From an uncultured Persicitalea sp. (GTDB taxonomy: Bacteria > Bacteroidota > Bacteroidia > Cytophagales > Spirosomataceae), in the NCBI GenBank assembly GCA_950075905.1, contig CATMVR010000017.1, positions 1 to 18,756 of the forward strand: a stretch of 18,756 bases of DNA, written 5' to 3'. Of the stretch, positions 1 through 5,761 are shown one piece after another. The notes beneath the pieces were generated by a model. That model was not told where the DNA came from. It searched no databases and saw only the letters and a list, made by a program, of their open reading frames with translations. Position numbers and translations under genes: made by a program. Within the stretch, counting starts at the first letter, position 1. The number at the start of each line of letters is the position of its first letter.

Positions 1-65
1 CCGAAAACTTTAACCTGAAAAGCCGGGCCATTGTGCTCAAACTTACCTACTGGTGGAATATATAG
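1..65 (+). CDS. 3' end of an unidentified gene (partial; possibly an outer-membrane beta-barrel protein)
   Basis: An open frame runs in from the left edge (first full codon at position 3) and stops at TAG 63-65. The last residues read ENFNLKSRAIVLKLTYWWNI. The alternating polar/hydrophobic run ending in aromatics (KLTYWW) is what a final beta strand of a Bacteroidota outer-membrane barrel or TonB-dependent receptor often looks like. That is a guess from 20 residues. The stop is followed by a weak hairpin and a T-rich stretch at 95-135, which fits the end of a transcript. With so little visible, the reading frame itself is only moderately certain. Confidence 0.4.
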   Translation, partial: ENFNLKSRAIVLKLTYWWNI

Positions 66-94
66 TCGTCTCCCGTAGACTGATACTGTTCTGA

Positions 95-118
95 ATATGA
101 GGAATTAAATACTCATAT
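95..118 (+). terminator. Weak hairpin with T-rich tail after the partial gene
   Basis: ATATGAG (95-101) and CTCATAT (112-118) form a 7-bp stem with a 10-nt loop. They are followed by a pyrimidine-rich, T-rich tract up to about 138. The stem is AT-rich and therefore weak, but its position 30 nt after the stop at 65 fits an intrinsic terminator for the upstream gene. Confidence 0.35.
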
Positions 119-138
119 CTTCTCTTACTTTTTATTTT

Positions 139-182
139 CGCCCGAATTAGTGAGTCTGATAGTCAGGCCATTAATTCGGGCG
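139..182. repeat. 11-bp perfect inverted repeat upstream of the L,D-transpeptidase gene
   Basis: CGCCCGAATTA (139-149) is repeated in reverse complement as TAATTCGGGCG (172-182), with a 22-nt spacer. The spacer itself contains a 4-bp hairpin (CTGA 156-159 / TCAG 163-166). No T run follows, so it does not look like a standard terminator. It lies 52 bp before the ATG at 235 and begins inside a near -7 box (TATTTTCG, 133-140). An operator or a 5' leader structure for the downstream gene is possible; the function is inferred only from position. Confidence 0.5.
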
Positions 183-234
183 ATGTGTTTAGCACGGGTA
201 TTTGTTAGGAGCAGATATACCAAAATAGGAATGT

Positions 235-1419
235 ATGAGTAAGTCCCCTTTTTTTAGCTGGTTTACCGGCGCCCTGTGCTGCCTGCTGTTACTGACCGAA
301 GCCTGTAAGGAGAGAGATCCATTCAGCTTTACAGAGGCAGAGATCATTCAGGAAATGAAAGACAACAAGAACTATGATAAGCTTTTGGCCTATGGACAAA
401 GCGTGGGAGTAAATACAGACAAACAAAACAATGTTTTTGGGTATTTGGAAGAGCTCGCCTACGGCCATAAGCCTGCGCACGTGCGCCACTTTGAGGAGAT
501 AAAAAAAGCCGATACAACGGCTATCAAAATAGCGGGGGTCAGGTTGGCGCGAGGGGAAGAAATCGAGCGCGTGATGACCGACCTGGAACCCCGCTTTCCT
601 GCCTATCAACAACTAAAAAAACACCACACCCGGCTCGCTGAAAGTGGGAAGGCCGACAGCGCCCGGCTGGTAGCACAAGCCCTGAATGTCTACCGCTGGA
701 TCAACCGGCAGGCCCGGGGGGCAGAGCGGCTGGCGCTCGTAAATGTACGCGGCGCCTACCTGGTAGGAATGGACTCTACCGGTAAAGAAGTGATCAGAAT
801 GAATGTCATTGTAGGAAAATCAGGCTCCCCTACACCCGGTTTGGACACCTATGCTACCAACGTAGTCACCTACCCTTACTGGAACGTACCGAAGAGCATT
901 GCCATAGGCGAAATGCTGCCCCGCATCCAGGAAAATGTGTACTACCTGGAAAGAAACGGTATTGAGGTACTCGATAAAAACGGTGAGATAGTAGACGAGC
1001 ATACCATTGACTGGTCGGCGCTTTCGGAAGAAGAGTTCCCTTACCGGTTTCGGCAGGAAACTGGGGAAGACAACTCCCTGGGAGTTATGAAAGTCAACAT
1101 CGAAAACCCTTACGCGATTTACCTGCACGACACCAACGTCAGAACCTTGTTTGACGAAAAGGAACGCTGGCGCAGCCACGGCTGTATCCGGCTGGAACAA
1201 CCTGCTCAACTAGCCAATTTTCTGGCGGGAGAAAAAATCCTGAAAGAAACCTTTGTAGAAGATGCCGTAGCCACCCCGGAGGTAGACCGCAAGCCGTCTA
1301 CCCTACCTTTCAAAAAGAAGGTACCCATTTTTATTTATCACCTGCCGGCCGATGTTAATCAGGCCGGCCAGTTGATCTATTTTGATGACGTATACGGGCT
1401 CGATAAAGGGGCCATCTGA
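235..1419 (+). CDS. L,D-transpeptidase, YcbB/LdtD-like (YkuD domain), probable lipoprotein
   Basis: Catalyses L,D-transpeptidation of peptidoglycan stem peptides (3-3 cross-links or attachment to envelope proteins) in the periplasm. The 394-residue product begins with a hydrophobic segment (residues 9-23) followed by Cys24 in the context TEAC. This is an imperfect lipobox, so lipidation is probable rather than certain. The YkuD catalytic domain occupies roughly residues 165-340. The hallmark is intact: YLHDT with His298, then SHGCIRLE with catalytic Cys317 and Arg319. The spacing and the tail motif YFDDVYGLD resemble the YcbB (LdtD) branch, but the protein is shorter than E. coli YcbB and lacks an obvious full peptidoglycan-binding domain. 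An 11-bp inverted repeat lies just upstream. Its 3' end overlaps the convergent YkuD_2 gene by 43 bp, so the last 14 codons are also coding on the other strand. Family assignment is strong; the exact cross-link made is not known. Confidence 0.88.
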   Translation: MSKSPFFSWFTGALCCLLLLTEACKERDPFSFTEAEIIQEMKDNKNYDKLLAYGQSVGVNTDKQNNVFGYLEELAYGHKPAHVRHFEEIKKADTTAIKIAGVRLARGEEIERVMTDLEPRFPAYQQLKKHHTRLAESGKADSARLVAQALNVYRWINRQARGAERLALVNVRGAYLVGMDSTGKEVIRMNVIVGKSGSPTPGLDTYATNVVTYPYWNVPKSIAIGEMLPRIQENVYYLERNGIEVLDKNGEIVDEHTIDWSALSEEEFPYRFRQETGEDNSLGVMKVNIENPYAIYLHDTNVRTLFDEKERWRSHGCIRLEQPAQLANFLAGEKILKETFVEDAVATPEVDRKPSTLPFKKKVPIFIYHLPADVNQAGQLIYFDDVYGLDKGAI

Positions 1420-2189
1420 TGGACGGGGTCGACCAGACTGGCCACGGCTTTTTTAAGTATCTCAGAGCTGCGCAGATACGTGACATCAGGGTAGTACAAA
1501 AACAGCCCGGCGCCATTTTGCAGTAGCTCAATTAACGGCTTATGGTCGGCATTGGAAACCGCCGGGCAGCCCAGGCTGCGTCCCAGCCGGCCGGTTTGCC
1601 GGATAAAAGCCTCGCTCACGTAGTCGGCCCCGTGCATCACAATAGCCCGGGTCAGCGCCTGATCATTGATGTTTTTTTCCAGCCCTTCAAGCCGCAGCGA
1701 CAGCCCGTGTTTTCCCTGATAGGTACCCAGGGCCCGGTAAAAACCCAGACTTGACTGATAGGAAGAGTTCTGATTGGAAAATTTGTTAGCGTACTCATTG
1801 CCCGAATTACGTCCATGAGCTACGTAGGTATTGAGCAATACTTTGTGTTTCTGAAAGTCGATAACGTATAGTCGCTTGTTGCGGGAAGACTGGCTAAAAT
1901 CGGCAATAGCCAGTATAGGCTTGGAGAATCCTCCTTCCTGAAAACCCAGCCAGGCGTACCGGAAGGCTTCCCAGGAAAGGCCCGCCTTGCCAAGATCCAG
2001 CGAGTCGTACATACTCAGGCATACTTGTTCGGGATGCAGCTTTTCTGCCGGAGGCTGGGCCGTAACAACGAGGGTGGAATCTGAATTGGAAAAGTTTTTT
2101 ACAGTCAGTTTACTTTCTACTTTCTTGAATCCGGCAAGGATTCCCAGCAGTACTACACCAACTGCCAGAGATACAGTTATTTTCTTCAT
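1377..2189 (-). CDS. Murein L,D-transpeptidase catalytic domain family protein (YkuD_2)
   Basis: A secreted or membrane-anchored member of the YkuD_2 family, thought to act on murein tetrapeptides like other L,D-transpeptidases. The signature is clear: IVMHGADYVS with the conserved His (His186), then GRLGRSLGCPAVS with the presumed catalytic Cys208. I chose the ATG at 2189 because it opens directly onto a signal-like sequence (MKKITVSLAVGVVLLGILAGF). The ATG at 2255 would add 22 polar residues in front of it. With the start at 2189 the protein has 270 residues, normal for the family. It is transcribed towards, and overlaps by 43 bp, the YcbB-like L,D-transpeptidase gene. A good Bacteroidota promoter lies at 2348-2377. 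Known examples are mostly annotated from sequence, so the biochemical role is inferred. Confidence 0.85.
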   Translation of the reverse strand: MKKITVSLAVGVVLLGILAGFKKVESKLTVKNFSNSDSTLVVTAQPPAEKLHPEQVCLSMYDSLDLGKAGLSWEAFRYAWLGFQEGGFSKPILAIADFSQSSRNKRLYVIDFQKHKVLLNTYVAHGRNSGNEYANKFSNQNSSYQSSLGFYRALGTYQGKHGLSLRLEGLEKNINDQALTRAIVMHGADYVSEAFIRQTGRLGRSLGCPAVSNADHKPLIELLQNGAGLFLYYPDVTYLRSSEILKKAVASLVDPVHQMAPLSSPYTSSK

Positions 2190-2347
2190 AGGCTTATTTT
2201 CATAACGCACGGTCCTGCAATCCGGGAAAAGACTACCGGTCCAACTTTTTTTCATTGAAACGTTCAGATAATTGAATTCGTGCCTGCTACCTGCAACTTG
2301 TCCGCACGTAGCTTTTATCCGGGCCTACTGATTGATTGGGTTTTTTA

Positions 2348-2377
2348 CAAAAATAGAAATATATCCAGATTGGCCAA
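2348..2377 (-). promoter_or_regulatory. Bacteroidota-type promoter for the YkuD_2 gene
   Basis: On the minus strand, TTG (plus 2375-2377), a 19-nt spacer and TATTTTTG (plus 2348-2355) match the Bacteroidota housekeeping pattern TTG-N19-TAnnTTTG exactly. Transcription would start near 2341, giving a leader of about 150 nt to the ATG at 2189. The remainder of the 299-bp divergent spacer (2256-2554) is AT-rich; apart from this site and the -7 box at 2516 I see nothing else in it. Confidence 0.6.
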
Positions 2378-2515
2378 GCACAAATATCTCCCTTAAAATA
2401 CACTGATTGGGACCCTTTTAGTTCCCTCAATGAGCCCCCTCACGTTTTGAACACCTTGAAAATCAACTACCAGTATTCCCCACTCTTTTTTCAAAACGTT
2501 TATCGCAAACCTTGA

Positions 2516-2523
2516 TACCTTTG
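2516..2523 (+). promoter_or_regulatory. -7 box (TACCTTTG) upstream of the MFS transporter gene
   Basis: TACCTTTG matches the TAnnTTTG consensus and sits 31 bp before the ATG at 2555, the usual distance in this phylum. A matching -33 TTG at 19-20 nt is not evident, so the upstream half is weak. Confidence 0.5.
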
Positions 2524-2554
2524 CGCCCAAATCAAAAGGATACGTGTAGAACCC

Positions 2555-3736
2555 ATGAGTGCAACGCTCCCACCCAGGCAGTACCCCATACTGAAAGCTT
2601 TAAATGATTTCTTCACCAACCCTTTGGCCCGGACGGTCGGGCTCATTTTTGCGTTGGATAGCGTGCTGTTTGGGAGTTGGGTGGCCCGTATTCCCTACGT
2701 TAAATACCAGCTGGGCCTCAACGACGCCGAACTTGGCCTGGCCCTATTTGCCCTGCCCATTGGGTCTATTGCCATGAATCCCTTTACCAGTCAGATCATC
2801 CGGCGCATTGGTTCCGCTAGGGCCTGCCTGTGGGGAGGGTGCGGCTTTTTTCTGAGTGTGCTCATACCAATCAACGCCCCCGACCTGGTGTGGCTTACCG
2901 CCGGGCTATTCGTCATGGGCGTATGCACCGCGCTGCTCAATGTATCCATGAATACCTGCGCCAGCAATCTCGAAAATAGCGAGGGAATCCGGATCATGTC
3001 TACCTGCCACGGTATGTGGAGCCTGGGAGGTATGCTGGGAAGCGCGTTGGCGGGGGTACTTATCTGGGCCGATGTACCCGCTACACACCACCTGCTTGGA
3101 GTAGCGTTGGTACTGGTAGCTCTGATGGTACTGCTACAAAAGCCCCTGCTGGCCATTCATGAAGAGCACGCAGCGGGAAGCTCATCCATGGCCCGACCTA
3201 CCAAAGCGCTCTTGATTCTAATCGGCATTGGACTTACCGTCTCTATGGCCGAAGGACTGGCTTTTGACTGGAGCGCCATTTATCTGCGCGAAATTGCGGG
3301 TGCCAGTGCCTCTCTATCCGCACTTGGTTTTGCTTTTTTTTCGTTGGCCATGATGCTGGGGCGCTTCGTGGGCGACACGGTCATTCCCCGCTACGGGGCC
3401 AAACAGCTGCTTGGCTACGGTAGTCTCCTGGGTACCTTAGGCCTGCTTCTGGCCGTTGCGCTCCCGTATACGCTTGCCGTACTACTGGGGTTTCTGGTAC
3501 TTGGTTTGGGGTGCTCATTGGGTGCACCAATGCTATACGCTGCTTCCATGCGACTGCCCAACACTCCACCTGCCTCCGGGCTGGCTACCTTCGCCACGTT
3601 TAGTTTTTTGGGGTTTATGGCCGGCCCGCCCATCATCGGCTTCGTGGCCGAAGCCCACGGCCTTCCCTACGGATTGCTCGTAGTTGCTGTGTTGATGGCC
3701 ATAGGCGGAGTGCTGAGCCGCTGGTCACGCCTCTGA
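2555..3736 (+). CDS. MFS transporter, YbjJ-like
   Basis: A 393-residue integral inner-membrane protein with about 12 hydrophobic segments, the size and pattern of a major facilitator. After a cytoplasmic N-terminus (about 26 residues) comes FALDSVLFGSWVARIPYVK, typical of the YbjJ-type subgroup. The second half opens with SMAEGLAFDWSAIYLRE (around residues 229-246), a motif also shared by that subgroup. A basic loop with RRIG follows the second helix, as in most MFS carriers. The substrate cannot be read from the sequence; YbjJ relatives have been linked to sugar or drug efflux without firm proof. The gene converges on the EamA transporter with only 9 bp between stops. There is no operon partner on its own strand. 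Confidence 0.85.
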   Translation: MSATLPPRQYPILKALNDFFTNPLARTVGLIFALDSVLFGSWVARIPYVKYQLGLNDAELGLALFALPIGSIAMNPFTSQIIRRIGSARACLWGGCGFFLSVLIPINAPDLVWLTAGLFVMGVCTALLNVSMNTCASNLENSEGIRIMSTCHGMWSLGGMLGSALAGVLIWADVPATHHLLGVALVLVALMVLLQKPLLAIHEEHAAGSSSMARPTKALLILIGIGLTVSMAEGLAFDWSAIYLREIAGASASLSALGFAFFSLAMMLGRFVGDTVIPRYGAKQLLGYGSLLGTLGLLLAVALPYTLAVLLGFLVLGLGCSLGAPMLYAASMRLPNTPPASGLATFATFSFLGFMAGPPIIGFVAEAHGLPYGLLVVAVLMAIGGVLSRWSRL

Positions 3737-3745
3737 CCAATGCCC

Positions 3746-4678
3746 TTAACCCTTCTGACGACCAATAGAAATCAGTACCACGCCCGCAACAATGATCAGG
3801 GCTGATATCAGCGACTGACCCGTTAGCGCCTCACCGGCAAAGGCCCAGCCAAGAAGCATGGCTACTACCGGGTTGACGTAGGCGTAGGTAGAGAGCAACT
3901 GAGGCGGCGCATTCCTGGCCAGCCAGGCGTAGGAAGAAAAGCCGATGAGCGAACCAAAAATAATGAGGTAAATCAAGGCGCCAATGGCTTTGGTAGGGGC
4001 ATGACTAATGCTCAAAATAGTTACGGGTTCCACGAGTAGGCTTACCAATAAAAGCACTCCTCCTCCCACCAGCATCTGCACAGCAATGGACACTATCTGG
4101 TCTGGAAGTTTCAGCTTGCCCGAAAGAAGGGTACCCGTGGCCCAGGAAAAATTGCAGAATATAATGATGATAATTCCCAGCCAACTATCCGCCGAAGTAG
4201 CCTGAAATCCCCCCGGCTTCACCAGCAGGCCAATCCCCACCAGTCCCACGGCCAAGCCGGCGAGAGCCAGGCGGGTGGGTTTGACTTTGCTGAAAGAAAG
4301 CCAGTTGAGAGTCATGATAAAGAGCGGCAGCATTCCACCCAGCAGCGCCGCCACCCCGGTGGGGATATACTGGAGTGCCATAGTCATGCCGCCGTTGGCA
4401 ATGGTCAGCAAGAGCACCCCAATCAGCCCGGCAGAAAACCATTCCTGCCGGTTGGGACGCGCATGGCCGGTCAGACGGGCCACGGGATACATGATCAGCC
4501 CCGCCGTAAGCAGACGGCACCCAGCCATATAGAGGGGAGGCATGTTTTCGGTCATGAAGTGGATAAAAAGGTACGTAGACCCCCAAAGCAAATACACCGA
4601 AATGAGATTCAGGATAAGCTTGGTACGCTGCGGACCGGAAGAACCCGGCGATAAGTCAGGAAAAGAAATGAGTGCCAT
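3746..4678 (-). CDS. EamA-family (DMT) transporter, YedA-like
   Basis: A ten-helix drug/metabolite transporter with two EamA repeats (about residues 20-155 and 165-308 of 310). The first repeat opens with YLLWGSTYLFI, and the second ends with STYAYVNPVVAMLLGW followed by GEALTG. This is the typical layout of E. coli YedA and related permeases. The ATG at 4678 was chosen over a TTG at 4714: the TTG lies upstream of a -7-like box (4694-4701) and would add 12 residues that do not look like a transporter N-terminus. The substrate is unknown; relatives export amino acids or metabolites. It is convergent with the MFS gene and divergent from the SRPBCC gene. Confidence 0.85.
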   Translation of the reverse strand: MALISFPDLSPGSSGPQRTKLILNLISVYLLWGSTYLFIHFMTENMPPLYMAGCRLLTAGLIMYPVARLTGHARPNRQEWFSAGLIGVLLLTIANGGMTMALQYIPTGVAALLGGMLPLFIMTLNWLSFSKVKPTRLALAGLAVGLVGIGLLVKPGGFQATSADSWLGIIIIIFCNFSWATGTLLSGKLKLPDQIVSIAVQMLVGGGVLLLVSLLVEPVTILSISHAPTKAIGALIYLIIFGSLIGFSSYAWLARNAPPQLLSTYAYVNPVVAMLLGWAFAGEALTGQSLISALIIVAGVVLISIGRQKG

Positions 4679-4693
4679 TCTGCCACGAAAAGA

Positions 4694-4701
4694 TAAAGGT
4701 A
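4694..4701 (-). promoter_or_regulatory. -7-like box for the EamA gene
   Basis: On the minus strand TACCTTTA differs from TAnnTTTG only at the last base and lies 15 bp before the ATG at 4678. No convincing -33 element was found. It supports the ATG start over the upstream TTG. Confidence 0.35.
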
Positions 4702-4860
4702 CTTTGCAAAGCAAACGATACGATTTGAAAGCAAAGTTCCAGTTTTTTTATCCATATACTAACTCCTGAATTTTGTACTATTTTAAGCAGGCAAAAGGCA
4801 ATTTTTATCTTACATAAAACCGGGATACCAATATCTGCTACGCATGTTCTGCACGGCTGT

Positions 4861-4885
4861 AAAATAGCGTCAGGCACGCTATTTT
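4861..4885. repeat. 10-bp perfect inverted repeat before the SRPBCC gene
   Basis: AAAATAGCGT (4861-4870) and ACGCTATTTT (4876-4885) flank the 5-nt loop CAGGC. The structure ends 43 bp before the ATG at 4929, in the 250-bp divergent spacer (4679-4928). It could be an operator for a dimeric regulator, a leader hairpin, or a terminator-like structure with its U tract inside the stem. The right arm contains TATTTTG, a near -7 box, which would place an operator on top of the promoter. The rest of the spacer is AT-rich with no gene seen. Confidence 0.55.
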
Positions 4886-4928
4886 GGTGAGATATGGTAA
4901 AACGTATGATCACTTCAACTACACTACT

Positions 4929-5693
4929 ATGAACGAAAAAGACACTGCAACTGCACCAAACGAGAGCTACGTGGTAGCCCCTATCCCCTCGGGTTCTACC
5001 GAAGTGAACGTAAGTACCACCGAGCGTCTCCTCTCCATTTTTGGCGGAGCTTTTCTCAGTACCTATGCGCTCAGAAACCCCACCATACCGGGTATCATAC
5101 TAGGAGCCGTAGGGGTAGTACTCGTCAAACGGGGGCTCAGCGGATATAGTACTCTCAACGAGCTGTTTGACCGCGACGGGGCCAACGACGAACTGCATCC
5201 AATCGAGATCAGGCAGCGTATCAGCGTCAATAAGCCCCGGGAAGAAGTCTATACCTACTGGCGCAAGCTGGAAAACCTGCCCAGCTTCATGAAGCACCTC
5301 CAATCGGTCACGCAACTGGACGACCGGCGGTCACATTGGGTTGCTACCACGCCGGTAGGCTTTGTGAAATTGAAGTGGGACGCAGAGATTGTGCAGGATC
5401 AGAAGAACGAACTGATCAGCTGGCGGTCGGTGCCTAATTCGGACGTAGATAATTCGGGTGAGGTGCGCTTTACAGAATCAGTGGATGGCAATGGAACGGA
5501 TATCGAGTTAACGCTGAAATACATCGCCCCCGCTGGCAATGCCGGCGAGGCCGTTGCCAAACTTTTCAATCCGGCTTTCAGAAAAATGATCAAAACCGAT
5601 CTGCGTCGGTACAAACAAAGCCTGGAAACTAACGGGGCCGGTGCCGCCGAGTCCCAGCCCCAACACCCACAGTTAGAAAATAGGAATGACTAG
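4929..5693 (+). CDS. SRPBCC (polyketide cyclase/dehydrase-like) protein with N-terminal membrane segment
   Basis: A 254-residue protein. Residues 33-68 contain two short hydrophobic, glycine-rich stretches separated by RNPTIPG, resembling the DUF2892/YgaP-type membrane hairpin. Residues about 92-230 form a START-like SRPBCC domain. Within it, ELISWRSVPNSDVDNSGEVRF (around 141-161) is the hallmark of the COG5637-type group often seen in stress-related gene sets. Such domains bind a hydrophobic ligand; the ligand here is unknown. I used the ATG at 4929, not the TTG at 4884, because the TTG falls in the right arm of an inverted repeat and adds an unlikely N-terminus. The tail after 233 is polar and low in complexity. 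The gene ends immediately before a strong hairpin. Confidence 0.78.
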   Translation: MNEKDTATAPNESYVVAPIPSGSTEVNVSTTERLLSIFGGAFLSTYALRNPTIPGIILGAVGVVLVKRGLSGYSTLNELFDRDGANDELHPIEIRQRISVNKPREEVYTYWRKLENLPSFMKHLQSVTQLDDRRSHWVATTPVGFVKLKWDAEIVQDQKNELISWRSVPNSDVDNSGEVRFTESVDGNGTDIELTLKYIAPAGNAGEAVAKLFNPAFRKMIKTDLRRYKQSLETNGAGAAESQPQHPQLENRND

Positions 5694-5738
5694 AAACAAT
5701 GTACCCCGGTAAGGCTGCCTTACCGGGGTACATTGTTT
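5694..5738. terminator. Bidirectional terminator, 22-bp perfect stem
   Basis: Positions 5694-5715 and 5717-5738 are exact reverse complements around a single central base (5716). The outer part of each arm is AAACAATG/CATTGTTT, so each strand ends its stem in a T-rich run. It starts at the base after the SRPBCC stop (5693) and ends 23 bp before the M16 stop (5762), between convergent genes, which fits termination in both directions. Confidence 0.8.
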
Positions 5739-5761
5739 TGAAGTATGACCGTTCGCCAGGA

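Noticed and set aside
4884..4928. TTG start extending the SRPBCC protein by 15 residues
   Set aside because: The codon lies in the inverted repeat arm; the ATG at 4929 is a normal start.
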